A stretch of 64,000 nt of DNA from DASWOJ01 sp964242415 (lineage in GTDB: Bacteria; Pseudomonadota; Alphaproteobacteria; Acetobacterales; Acetobacteraceae). Made by a program: the position numbers and the translations under genes. Position 1 is the first letter of the stretch. The number at the start of each line of letters is the position of its first letter. The stretch is from positions 124,001-188,000 of the forward strand of contig CAXTAT010000003.1 in the NCBI GenBank assembly GCA_964242415.1, in the 5' to 3' direction. The notes beneath the pieces are model-generated. The model was given only the letters and a program-made list of their open reading frames with translations, made no database searches and was not told where the DNA came from. Positions 25,031 to 33,138 of this stretch are shown here, one piece after another.

Positions 25031-26052
25031 GCGAGTTCGAGCTGCGGCGGACGCACCAGGCGTGCGGCGTGGACGCGGTCCATCAGCTCGCGCAGCACCT
25101 CGGGCAGGTTGTCGCCCGTGACGCCGGACAGCAGCATGACGGGCTGGCCTGATGCCTTTTGCAGCGCGGCGCGGCGGGTGCGCGCCTCGGTGGCGGTCAT
25201 GGCGTCGGACTTGTTCAGGATCAGCAGCTCCGGCTTATCTGCGAGGCCGCCGCCATAGGCTTGCAGCTCCTCCCGGATGGTGCGCCAGGCGCGCACCACG
25301 TTCCCCGCGGCGCCGTCGATCAGGTGCAGCAGCACGGCGCAGCGCTCGACATGGCCCAGGAAGCGGTCGCCCAGCCCGGCGCCCTCATGCGCGCCGCGGA
25401 TCAGGCCGGGGATGTCGGCGATGACAAACTCCTCCGAGTGCGACAGGCGCACGACGCCGAGCTGCGGGTGCAGGGTGGTGAAGGGATAGTCGGCGATCTT
25501 CGGCCGGGCGGCGGACACCACGGACAGGAAGGTGCTTTTCCCCGCGTTCGGCAGGCCGACCAGGCCCACGTCGGCGATCAGCTTCAAGCGCAGCCATACC
25601 CAGCGTTCCTCGCCGGGGTAACCCGGCGTGGCCTTGCGGGGGGCGCGGTTGGTGCTGGACTTGAAGTGCGCGTTGCCGTGGCCACCGTCGCCGCCGCGGC
25701 ATAGCACGATGCGCTTGCCGGGTTCGTCGAGGTCGGCGAGCAGGGTTTCCTTGTCGTCGGCCATGATCTGCGTGCCGACCGGGACCTGGATCACCACGTC
25801 GGGCGCTCCGGCCCCCGTGCGGTCGCTGCCGGCGCCGTTGCCGCCCTTGGGCGCGCGGAAGTGCTGGGTGTAGCGGAAGTCGATCAGCGTGTTCAGGTTC
25901 TGCGCGGCGACGAAGATCACATCCCCGCCCTTGCCGCCGTCGCCGCCGTCGGGGCCGCCGAACTCCATGAACTTCTCGCGCCGGAAGGCAATCACGCCGT
26001 TCCCGCCGTCGCCGGAGCGGGTGTAGATCTTGGCCTGGTCGAGGAACTTCAT
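25027..26052 (-). CDS. obgE: Obg-family GTPase
   Basis: An essential GTPase linked to 50S ribosome assembly, the stringent response and chromosome segregation. The 341-aa length is normal. The Gly-rich Obg fold covers residues 1-158 (MKFLDQAKIYTRSGDGGNGV). The G domain has GLPNAGKSTFLS (G1), DIPGLIRGAHEGAGLGDRFL (G3) and NKSDA (G4). The C-terminus ends soon after the G domain, as in many alphaproteobacterial forms. It follows rpmA by 73 bp in the classic rplU-rpmA-obgE order. Confidence 0.98.
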   Translation of the reverse strand: MKFLDQAKIYTRSGDGGNGVIAFRREKFMEFGGPDGGDGGKGGDVIFVAAQNLNTLIDFRYTQHFRAPKGGNGAGSDRTGAGAPDVVIQVPVGTQIMADDKETLLADLDEPGKRIVLCRGGDGGHGNAHFKSSTNRAPRKATPGYPGEERWVWLRLKLIADVGLVGLPNAGKSTFLSVVSAARPKIADYPFTTLHPQLGVVRLSHSEEFVIADIPGLIRGAHEGAGLGDRFLGHVERCAVLLHLIDGAAGNVVRAWRTIREELQAYGGGLADKPELLILNKSDAMTATEARTRRAALQKASGQPVMLLSGVTGDNLPEVLRELMDRVHAARLVRPPQLELA

Positions 26053-26125
26053 GGTGCGTCCGGGAATGCAGAAGGGGGCCGGCTTGCGCCAACCCCCTTG
26101 AGATGGTGCGCCGTTGGAGGGGCTG

Positions 26126-26404
26126 CTACTCGGCGGCGACCTGTGCGGCGGCGGGCGGCTCGACCGAGACGTGCACGCGGCCCTCGGTCTTGCGCTGGAA
26201 CTTCACGTGGCCGTCCACCAGCGCCCAGAGGGTGTGGTCCTTGCCGACGCCGACGTTCAGGCCGGGCTTCACCTTGGTGCCGCGCTGGCGGATGATGATG
26301 TTGCCGGCGATGACGGCCTCGCCGCCGAACTTCTTGACGCCGAGGCGGCGCCCGGCGGTGTCGCGGCCGTTGCGGGACGAGCCGCCTGCCTTCTTGTGTG
26401 CCAT
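26126..26404 (-). CDS. rpmA: 50S ribosomal protein L27
   Basis: A 92-aa ribosomal protein near the peptidyl-transferase centre. The sequence MAHKKAGGSSRNGRDTAGRR, then LGVKKFGGEAVIAGNIIIRQ and RGTKVKPGLNVGVGKDHTLW, is diagnostic. The short C-terminal extension (SVEPPAAAQVAAE) is slightly longer than in E. coli. It lies 14 bp after rplU. Confidence 0.98.
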   Translation of the reverse strand: MAHKKAGGSSRNGRDTAGRRLGVKKFGGEAVIAGNIIIRQRGTKVKPGLNVGVGKDHTLWALVDGHVKFQRKTEGRVHVSVEPPAAAQVAAE

Positions 26405-26418
26405 TCTGGGGGTCCTCT

Positions 26419-26877
26419 CTAGGCTTCGGTGGCTTCGGTCGCCGTCTCAGCCATCGCTGGCTCGGTGACGGCTAATTCGGTGACGCCCGGCTCAGTGACG
26501 CCTGGCTCGATGATGGCTGGCTCGGTGACGGCTGGTTCTGCCGCAGTTGCGGGCATCACATGGCCTTCGGCGTTGATGCCGGCAACGCGCAACACGGTGA
26601 CATGCTGGCGATGGCCGTTCTTGCGGCGGCTGTTCTGCCGGCGGCGCTTCTTGAAGATGATGATCTTGTCGAGCCGGTCCTGCGCGATGACGGTAGCCGT
26701 CACGGTGGCGCCGGGCACGAGGGGCGCGCCAAGGGTGGTGCCTGCGGTGCTGCCGACGGCGAGCACGTCGGTGAAGGTGATGGTCTCACCGGCCTCGCCG
26801 GGCAGCTTCTCGATCTTCAGCACGTCGTTGGGCGTGACGCGGTACTGCTTTCCGCCGGTGCGGATGACTGCGAACAT
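26419..26877 (-). CDS. rplU: 50S ribosomal protein L21 with a pentapeptide-repeat C-terminal extension
   Basis: A primary 23S rRNA-binding protein. Residues 1 to about 103 are ordinary L21 (MFAVIRTGGKQYRVTPNDVL, KIIIFKKRRRQNSRRKNGHR, QHVTVLRVAGI). The family normally ends near here. A further 45 or so residues follow, mostly acidic pentapeptides of the form VTEPA/VTEPG, ending TATEATEA. The tail is encoded by a 15-bp tandem array and should be disordered and negatively charged on the ribosome surface. First gene of the rplU-rpmA-obgE operon. Confidence 0.97.
   Translation of the reverse strand: MFAVIRTGGKQYRVTPNDVLKIEKLPGEAGETITFTDVLAVGSTAGTTLGAPLVPGATVTATVIAQDRLDKIIIFKKRRRQNSRRKNGHRQHVTVLRVAGINAEGHVMPATAAEPAVTEPAIIEPGVTEPGVTELAVTEPAMAETATEATEA
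26440..26544 (-). repeat. 15-bp tandem repeat at the 3' end of rplU
   Basis: Seven contiguous 15-bp units at 26440, 26455, 26470, 26485, 26500, 26515 and 26530. In rplU they encode AAEPA, VTEPA, IIEPG, VTEPG, VTELA, VTEPA and MAETA. Several neighbouring units differ by only one to three bases, indicating fairly recent duplication. Confidence 0.93.
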
Positions 26878-27040
26878 GATGGGTTCCTGGATCGGTCGTC
26901 CCGAGGTGCCGGGCGGCCCTTTTTGTGGACATGGGACGCCGGGCCGCTCCTGCTTGCTCAGGGGCGTCCATCGAGGTCAGCGCGGCTTGTATTCGCATGG
27001 CGGACAAAGTCAACGTTGCAACGGGCCGCTCGCTGCCCTC

Positions 27041-27187
27041 TCCCTCTCCCCGCTTCGGGAGGGCCGGGGTGAGGGGGGCTTGCTTACTTGCCGAAACGGG
27101 GGGCAGGACCGGAACCAGGCTGTCCCGACCAGGGCGGCGCTGCAAGGCCCCCCTCACCCCAGCCCTCTCCCGAAGCGGGGAGAGGGA
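27041..27187. repeat. REPIN-like inverted-repeat element, copy B (upstream of rplU)
   Basis: Left arm TCCCTCTCCCCGCTTCGGGA, continuing GGGCCGGGGTGAGGGGGGCTTGC, is matched by an inverted right arm GCAAGGCCCCCCTCACCCCA with GCCCTCTCCCGAAGCGGGGAGAGGGA. The tip differs from the other copies (CCGCTTCGG in place of CTCCGG) and is matched on both arms, showing compensatory change. It lies in the 394-bp space between rplU and tRNA-Ser; nothing else is seen there. Confidence 0.9.
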
Positions 27188-27271
27188 GGCGGCAGGCTTT
27201 TTTGCTGGTCCGCCGCAGCCGCGTGCGGACTGCTTGCGACGGCCCGGCCGGCTTCGTATAACGCGAGGGAC

Positions 27272-27362
<91 letters not shown>

Positions 27363-27488
27363 CCTCGCCCCTCTGCGGCACACCTTTTGCACTCCAGCCC
27401 TTGAGCAGCCCGGCCGTATCACCGGGACACGCCAGCCGTGTTTGTCCCAAACGGGAACTGCCCAAAACAGCAGCAGAAGGTCGTGCAA

Positions 27489-28328
27489 TTGTCCTACCTG
27501 ACACCCTCCGAGTTCGCCGTCAAAATGGTCGATTCCGGGGAGTCCAAGATTTTCATGTCCACCCGGGACACCCTGATCCGCGGCTACATGGCCGGCGCCC
27601 TGCTGGCGCTCGCCGCCGTGTTCGCCGTCACCGTGGCGCAGCAGACGGGATACCCGATCATCGGCGCCATCCTGTTCCCGGTCGGATTCTGCATGATCTA
27701 CCTGCTCGGGTTCGACCTGCTGACCGGGGTGTTCACGCTGGCGCCGCTGGCGCTGATCGACCGGCGGCCCGGCGTCACCGTGGGCGGCGTGCTGCGCAAC
27801 TGGGGCCTGGTGTTCGTCGGCAACTTCGCCGGGGCGCTGACGGTGGCGCTGATGATGGCGGTGGTGTTCACCTTCGGTTTCCAGACCGAGCCCAGCCCGG
27901 TCGGCAAGGTCATCGCGGGGATCGGCGAGGCGCGCACCCTGGGATACAAGCACTATGGCGCGGCGGGGATGCTCACCCTGTTCATCCGCGGGGTGCTGTG
28001 CAACTGGATGGTGTCTACCGGGGTGGTGGGGGCGATGCTGTCCAACTCCGTGAGCGGCAAGGTGATCGCCATGTGGATGCCGATCATGGTGTTCTTTGCC
28101 ATGACGTTCGAGCACTCGGTGGTGAACATGTTCCTGTTCCCCTCGGCGCTGCTGATGGGGGGCAAGTTCTCCGTGACGGACTACATCGTCTGGAACGAGA
28201 TCCCGACGGTGCTGGGCAACCTGCTGGGCGGGTTGGCCTTCGTGGGGCTGATGATCTACGCGACGCATGTGCGGACGGCGCCGAAGCGGTTGGCGGTGCG
28301 GAGCGGCGTGGGGGCCGCGGCGGAGTAG
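27489..28328 (+). CDS. Formate/nitrite transporter family channel
   Basis: A FocA/NirC-type pentameric inner-membrane channel for small monovalent anions such as formate or nitrite. The 279-aa protein has six hydrophobic helices, for example LIRGYMAGALLALAAVFAVT and GAILFPVGFCMIYLLGFDLL. The motif FDLLTGVFTLAPLALIDRR and the later NWMVSTGVVGAMLSNSVSGK match the family. TTG at 27489 is preferred: it gives the usual N-terminus SYLTPSEFAVKMVDSGE and has AGAAGG eight bases upstream. Substrate cannot be told; no formate dehydrogenase or nitrite reductase gene is nearby. Confidence 0.92.
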   Translation: MSYLTPSEFAVKMVDSGESKIFMSTRDTLIRGYMAGALLALAAVFAVTVAQQTGYPIIGAILFPVGFCMIYLLGFDLLTGVFTLAPLALIDRRPGVTVGGVLRNWGLVFVGNFAGALTVALMMAVVFTFGFQTEPSPVGKVIAGIGEARTLGYKHYGAAGMLTLFIRGVLCNWMVSTGVVGAMLSNSVSGKVIAMWMPIMVFFAMTFEHSVVNMFLFPSALLMGGKFSVTDYIVWNEIPTVLGNLLGGLAFVGLMIYATHVRTAPKRLAVRSGVGAAAE

Positions 28329-28539
28329 AAGCTTGTAGTTCTGAGTACACGCGGTCTGAGTGTGCCAGGCCAGGAGTCTGGGACAATAAAACGGCTCGTA
28401 ACCCATTCTACGTCTAGGCTTAGCTGTTCGATGATTCGGTTCCGGGTTACAGGCTGCCTATGAACAATGGCTGCCATGATCCGACTGCAATGTGCGACGG
28501 TCGTCTGTGACCAAGGATGGGCAGCCGTGGTACTCTCCA

Positions 28540-28863
28540 ATGGTCAATGCCGTCCGCGCGGGCGCCTTCTTGCTGGCTCATACTCTCGTTGCGGTCGTGC
28601 TGATCGGACTTCTGACGCTCGTGTCCAAGTTCCTGGAATATACGGGCGACCACCGGCTGTTCGGCAAGGTGCCGATATCCTAAATCTTCGACGCGATGGA
28701 CTGCGCGATCTTGCTGGTCTTCGTGGTGTTTGGCGTGATCGAGGCAGTCGAGGCGTTCAGAGGACCGACGGATGAGCACAGGCACGCAATGCAACCAGGA
28801 CAAGGTCAGGGTGCAAGCGGCGCGGGAGCGTCGTCGGCTGGAGCAGGCGCATCAGCGCCTTGA
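28540..28863 (+). pseudogene. Small inner-membrane protein gene with an in-frame nonsense codon
   Basis: The frame from ATG 28540 encodes a hydrophobic helix (AGAFLLAHTLVAVVLIGLLT), then KFLEYTGDHRLFGKVPIS, then TAA at 28681-28683. The same frame continues with IFDAMDCAILLVFVVFGVIE followed by AVEAFRG, a second hydrophobic helix. The two halves together look like one two-helix membrane protein in which Tyr (TAT/TAC) before IFDAMD became TAA. The 3' part overlaps the next gene's start. A deliberately short protein or a sequencing error are alternatives. Local GC is lower than elsewhere. Confidence 0.55.
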
Positions 28864-29206
28864 AGCCATGATAAGAGAAAATGATCAATGGCAGCGGGAG
28901 CTTGAGGAGAGGTATGGCCCATACCGGAAAGCTCGTCCGCCAAGGGAATTGCCGAGGTGGCCAACCCTAGATCACGTCCTGTCCATTGCCGGGGTGTATG
29001 CCGGCATAGCCCTTCTATGTGCTGCTTTGTTCCTGCTCAGCGCCGTCATCTACTCGTTTCCGGTTTTTATCGCGTCGTTCATCGCTGGCGGCTTGGTCTC
29101 GGCAGTTGTCGCCCGGTCATGGCGGCGTCATTCATACAAGGGACGTCTCTTCCTTCTTGATCAAGTTTGGGGGCGCTTGAACCGGGACCACTTCGCCCGC
29201 CACTGA
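28772..29206 (+). CDS. Hypothetical membrane protein with an N-terminal coiled coil
   Basis: A 144-aa protein with no recognised family. Residues 10-50 are charged and helical (VQAARERRRLEQAHQRLEAM), suggesting a coiled coil. Two adjacent hydrophobic helices follow at about residues 70-110 (SIAGVYAGIALLCAALFLLS and VIYSFPVFIASFIAGGLVSA). The end is basic. It overlaps the end of the broken membrane gene upstream. Base composition is less GC-rich than the neighbouring housekeeping genes, hinting at acquired DNA. Confidence 0.6.
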   Translation: MSTGTQCNQDKVRVQAARERRRLEQAHQRLEAMIRENDQWQRELEERYGPYRKARPPRELPRWPTLDHVLSIAGVYAGIALLCAALFLLSAVIYSFPVFIASFIAGGLVSAVVARSWRRHSYKGRLFLLDQVWGRLNRDHFARH

Positions 29207-29370
29207 ACATCTGTTCTCTTACCCAAGGCCCCGGTGCGCTCGATGAACTGCTTCTTCGCCTTATGCTCCGCGCAGATCGACGGCAGCCAGCGCGCATAGT
29301 CCACCTTCGTGCCTTGCTCCGCCGCAATCGCAGCCAAGTTCACCAGCAACGCCGTGGTCCGGTCGTAGCT
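29161..29370 (-). pseudogene. Remnant 3' end of an unidentified gene
   Basis: An open stretch on the minus strand begins directly after a TAG at 29371-29373 and encodes SYDRTTALLVNLAAIAAEQG, TKVDYARWLPSICAEHKAKK and QFIERTGALG. The composition is protein-like but has no start codon with a binding site and is bounded upstream by a stop. It is best read as the tail of a lost gene beside the ABC exporter. The parent family was not recognised. Confidence 0.35.
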
Positions 29371-29393
29371 CTACGCGTTCTGCTATGCCGTGC

Positions 29394-30209
29394 CTAGCTG
29401 GCCGCCACCGGTAGAGCCGCGTCTGGCACCCCCAAGTACTGCCCCAGCACCTCCGCCGGAGCACCATCGGCGACGATCCGCCCCTGGTCCAGCCACATCA
29501 CCCGCGTGCTCCAGTCCTGGATCACGTTCGACGCGTGCGACGACAGCACCAGGATGTCCGCCCCGCGCACCATGCTCTCCAGCCGCTCCCGCGCCTTGTC
29601 CATGAACGCCGCGTCCCCGGCCAGGAACCACTCGTCCATCAGCAGCACCTCCGGCCGGATCGCCGTCGCCAGCGCGAAGCCCAGCCGCACCACCATGCCG
29701 CTGCTGTAGAACCGCACGGGGAGGTCCAGGAACTCGGCCAGCTCGGCGAATTCCTGCACGTCTTCCTCCAGCCGCCGGATCGCCGGCCGGGCCATGCCGT
29801 TGTACAGCCCGCGCAGGGCGATGTTCTCCCGGCCCGTCAGCTCGGTGTTCATGCCCAGGTTGGGGTCCAGCAGGGCGCCGATGGTGCCGCTCACGTGCAC
29901 CCGGCCCACCACCGGCTCATAGATGCCGGCCAGCGTGCGCAGCAGCGTCGTCTTGCCCGCGCCGTTGCCGCCGACCAGCCCCAGCCGGTCGCCGGACCGC
30001 AGGCTGAACGACACGTCGCGCAGCGCCTGGACGACGATGCGGTGCTTCGCGTCCTCCTGCAGCCGCCCGCCGGTGGTTTCCCGCCGGGGTGTCGCCAGCT
30101 TGGTCGTCGCCACCTTGGCGGCGGCAAGCACCGTTCGCTTCAGGCTGCGGCTGTTGCCGTGATAGATCGGGAAGCTGACGTGCACGCCGCTGATCTGGAT
30201 CGACGCCAC
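29394..30209 (-). CDS. ABC exporter ATP-binding protein (Wzt/KpsT/TagH type)
   Basis: The ATPase of a two-gene ABC system that exports a polysaccharide across the inner membrane. The 271-aa protein has Walker A GGNGAGKTTLLRTLAG, the family-typical altered signature FYSSGMVVRLGFALATA in place of LSGGQ, Walker B EVLLMDEWFLAGDAAF and the H-loop LSSHASNVI. There is no C-terminal carbohydrate-binding domain, so it resembles short KpsT-like forms. GTG at 30209 was chosen: it lies 3 bp after the permease stop and gives the standard N-terminus. No glycosyltransferases are nearby, so the exported glycan is unknown. Confidence 0.92.
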   Translation of the reverse strand: MASIQISGVHVSFPIYHGNSRSLKRTVLAAAKVATTKLATPRRETTGGRLQEDAKHRIVVQALRDVSFSLRSGDRLGLVGGNGAGKTTLLRTLAGIYEPVVGRVHVSGTIGALLDPNLGMNTELTGRENIALRGLYNGMARPAIRRLEEDVQEFAELAEFLDLPVRFYSSGMVVRLGFALATAIRPEVLLMDEWFLAGDAAFMDKARERLESMVRGADILVLSSHASNVIQDWSTRVMWLDQGRIVADGAPAEVLGQYLGVPDAALPVAAS

Positions 30210-30211
30210 GG

Positions 30212-31093
30212 CTACACCCAGAATGCCAGGCGCGAGCGGACCTTGATGAACATCGCCCACGCCGCGGCGCACAGCAGCGCGCTGAAGCCCAGGGCGGACA
30301 GCCAGACGTGCCACTCCGGCATGTGGCCCAGCAGCGGCGCGCGCACCACCTCCAGCAAGGTGTAGAACGGGTTGTACGGCAGCCACCCGGCCCGCGCGCC
30401 CGTCAGCATCTCCGGCCGCCAGATGATCGGGCTGATGAAGAACGCGATCTGCATGACGCTGCCGACGATGGGCGGGATGTCGCGGAACCGCGCGCAGATC
30501 GCCCCGAGCAGCAGGCAGCACGCCAAGCCGTCCAGCACCCAAACCGCCAGGCCCGGCAGCGCGGCGACGGAGACCGCGCCGGGCCAGACGTCAAGCAGGG
30601 CATAGACCAGCACGATCACGACCACGTTGTGCGCCAGCACCAGGACATTCCGCACGATGACCCGCATCGCATACAGCGTGAACGGCAGGCGGACGGAGCG
30701 GATCATGCCCTCCGACTGCTGGAAGCAGGTGCAGGCTTCGCCGACGAGGGTGGACAGGAACGCCCAGAGCACCAGGGACAGGGCCAGGAACGGCAGGTAG
30801 TCGTGCAGGTCCATGTGGAACAGCGTGGAGTACAGCACACCCAGCGCCCCCACCATGACCCCGGTGGACAAGGTCAGCCAGAACGGCCCCAGCACCGAGC
30901 CGCGATAGCGCAGGCGGATGTCGAACCAGCCCAGCGTAAGCGCCAGCCGCCACATCCGCAGCCCGGCGCCGACATCGAGCAGCGCCAGCCGTTGCCGGGC
31001 GCCGCGGGAGGGGTCGGATATCAGCACCAGGTCGGCCGGGCGGGGCGAGCCCAAGGCGTGCGGGTCCGAAGCTTGGGGGAGGGATGCGCTCAT
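30212..31093 (-). CDS. ABC-2 type permease (Wzm/KpsM type)
   Basis: The membrane partner of the ATPase at 29394-30209. The 293-aa protein starts with a cytosolic segment including RMWRLALTLGWFDIRLRYRG, then WLTLSTGVMVGALGVLYSTL, and has six hydrophobic helices, as is normal for polysaccharide export permeases. RDIPPIVGSVMQIAFFISPI with IIWRPEML is a family hallmark. The ATG at 31093 was chosen over a longer frame running antisense into the next gene. The pair forms a complete exporter core but stands apart from any glycan synthesis cluster in this window. Confidence 0.92.
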   Translation of the reverse strand: MSASLPQASDPHALGSPRPADLVLISDPSRGARQRLALLDVGAGLRMWRLALTLGWFDIRLRYRGSVLGPFWLTLSTGVMVGALGVLYSTLFHMDLHDYLPFLALSLVLWAFLSTLVGEACTCFQQSEGMIRSVRLPFTLYAMRVIVRNVLVLAHNVVVIVLVYALLDVWPGAVSVAALPGLAVWVLDGLACCLLLGAICARFRDIPPIVGSVMQIAFFISPIIWRPEMLTGARAGWLPYNPFYTLLEVVRAPLLGHMPEWHVWLSALGFSALLCAAAWAMFIKVRSRLAFWV

Positions 31094-31368
31094 GGATTGC
31101 GGCGCGATACCTGATCGCCCGGCTGGCCGCAACCAACGCGGCGGAACAGGCGTGGAACGGCGCCGGCGGCACCTGTTGCAACCTGGACGCAGGCGGCATT
31201 CAACAGAGTAAAGCAGCCTCGTAGAGACTTGCCATGAATTGTACACTCGGTTAACGCGGGTAGGCGGGTTCATCACGCCGGCTTGAGCGACCCGACTTGG
31301 ACGATGGCGCCGCACGCTGTCGTGCCCTCCGGCGGCCCTGCGGCTGCGCCATGACGAGGAGACCGCCA

Positions 31369-33018
31369 ATGCGTCCTGATCACACCCCCGCCCGTCTTCT
31401 GGATGCCCGCGGTCAAGGTGCCCGGGTTCTGGGTGAGGGTCTTCCGGACAAGGGTCTTGCGGGCAACCGTCTTCTCGCCATCCGTCTCCTGAGCAGCGTC
31501 GCGGCGGTGGCGTTGCTGTCGGCCTGCGCAAGCAAGACGCAGATCAGCGCGCAGCAGGAGTCCTCGACCTACCTCAGCCGCGCCGGCCGCAGCTACACGC
31601 CGCCCGGCCCGGCCGACGATCCCTGGGGGCCGTATATCCACGAAGCCTCGATCAAGTACGACGTGCCGCAGCGCTGGATACGCGAGGTGATGCACCAGGA
31701 GTCCGGCGGCCACCTGTATGGCCGCGGCGGCAACCTGATCACCTCCGGGGTCGGCGCCATGGGCCTGATGCAGGTGATGCCCGGCACCTACGACGAGTTG
31801 CGCGCCCGTTACGCTGAGCTGGGCGACGACCCGTTCGATCCGCACAACAACATCCTGGCTGGGACCGCCTACATCCGCGAGATGTATGACATCTACGGCG
31901 CGCCGGGGTTCCTGGCGGCCTACAACGCCGGGCCGGGACGGCTGGACGATTACCTGACGCGCAGCCGGACGCTGCCGGCCGAGACGCGCCGCTACGTTGC
32001 CATCATCGGCGCCAGGCTGGGCAGCGACGTGCCGAACCGGGCGTCCCCTGGTGCGCAGTATGCGATGAACGCGCTGCCGCTGCAGATTCCGGACGGCGCG
32101 CGGTATGCTGGTTCGGCGCCGGCCTACTCGGCTGCGGTGGCCAACGCGCTCAACTCGCCGCCGCCGGGCGCTTCGCCGCCGGCCGAGCCGATTCGCCTGG
32201 CGGCGGCCCCGCCGATCCGCCTCAACCCGCAGCCGGGCTACTCGGTCGCGCTGGCCAACGCCGCGAAAGCCTCGTCGCCGGCTGCGCTGCCGCTGGCAGA
32301 GCCGATTCGGTTGGCCGCGGCGGACCCGATCCGCCTCAGCCCGCCGCCGGTCGAGGTCGCCGAGGCGCCGCCGATCCGGCTTGCGCCGCAGCAGGCGGCG
32401 GCGGCGGAGTATGTGCCCGGCGGGCCGATCCGCCTCAGCCCGCAGCCTGTGGAAGACGACGCCTCCGAGCCGTCCCGGGCGCCCGCCGCCCCGGTCGTGC
32501 CGCGCGGCGCCGGGCTGGCCACTATTCCGGAGCCGCCGCAAGACGTCGCACCGCCGCGCCCGGCGCTGCACCGCTATGCCGAGGCGGCGCCGCGGCATTA
32601 CTTGCCGCTGCCGGCGCCCCCGCCGGAGCCGCCGCGGCAAGTCGCCAGCGCCCAATCCTACAGCGCAATGCCGTTCGCCCCGCCGCCGCGCCCCCTGGCG
32701 TTCAGCCTGGTGTCGCAGGCGCACGCCGAGCCGTTCGGCCAGCACCATGCCGGACCGGTGGAGGGCGGCTGGGCGGTCCAGGTCGGCGCGTTCGCCAACG
32801 AGGCCCTGGCGTCGGCGGCAACGCAGTCGGCCCGTGGCCAGGCGCGCGAGGTTCTGGCCACCGCACACACCGTCGTGGCCGGCGTCCGCCAGCCCACTGG
32901 GGTGCTGTATCGCGCCCGGCTGACCGGCCTGTCCCGCGATGGGGCGATCCATGCCTGCGAGCGCCTGGCCCGCAGCCGCACCAACTGCATGGTGGTGTCG
33001 CCGAACGCGCAATCCTGA
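31369..33018 (+). CDS. Lipoprotein lytic transglycosylase with SPOR domain
   Basis: A 549-aa predicted envelope enzyme. After an unusual N-terminal repeat (residues 9-38) comes a hydrophobic signal with lipobox (VAAVALLSAC). The SLT domain has VPQRWIREVMHQESGGHLYG with the catalytic Glu, GAMGLMQVMPGTYDELRARY and FLAAYNAGPGRLDDYL. The middle is Pro-rich with six PIRL motifs. A C-terminal SPOR-like domain (GGWAVQVGAFANEALASAAT) should bind denuded septal peptidoglycan. The start at 31369 was chosen because GAGGAG lies 8 bp upstream. It combines RlpA-like targeting with a true transglycosylase, suggesting a role at the division site. Confidence 0.88.
   Translation: MRPDHTPARLLDARGQGARVLGEGLPDKGLAGNRLLAIRLLSSVAAVALLSACASKTQISAQQESSTYLSRAGRSYTPPGPADDPWGPYIHEASIKYDVPQRWIREVMHQESGGHLYGRGGNLITSGVGAMGLMQVMPGTYDELRARYAELGDDPFDPHNNILAGTAYIREMYDIYGAPGFLAAYNAGPGRLDDYLTRSRTLPAETRRYVAIIGARLGSDVPNRASPGAQYAMNALPLQIPDGARYAGSAPAYSAAVANALNSPPPGASPPAEPIRLAAAPPIRLNPQPGYSVALANAAKASSPAALPLAEPIRLAAADPIRLSPPPVEVAEAPPIRLAPQQAAAAEYVPGGPIRLSPQPVEDDASEPSRAPAAPVVPRGAGLATIPEPPQDVAPPRPALHRYAEAAPRHYLPLPAPPPEPPRQVASAQSYSAMPFAPPPRPLAFSLVSQAHAEPFGQHHAGPVEGGWAVQVGAFANEALASAATQSARGQAREVLATAHTVVAGVRQPTGVLYRARLTGLSRDGAIHACERLARSRTNCMVVSPNAQS
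31393..31482 (+). repeat. 15-bp tandem repeat at the N-terminus of the SPOR transglycosylase
   Basis: Six contiguous degenerate 15-bp units from 31393, with a partial seventh. They encode RLLDA, RGQGA, RVLGE, GLPDK, GLAGN and RLLAI. The array lies between the start codon and the hydrophobic signal, lengthening the cytosolic n-region of the signal peptide. One unit, GGTCTTCCGGACAAG, shares CCGGACAAG with a unit of the murG array. Confidence 0.82.
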
Positions 33019-33138
33019 CGCCGTGCTCCCTCTGCCGGGTTGGAGGAGGGGGCCAAGCTGGTCTTGCCTGCGTTATCGTTACGGTCCATGTTGCGGCAGC
33101 ATGCCGACGACCGCCGCACCGCCCATCGCTGCAACGCC

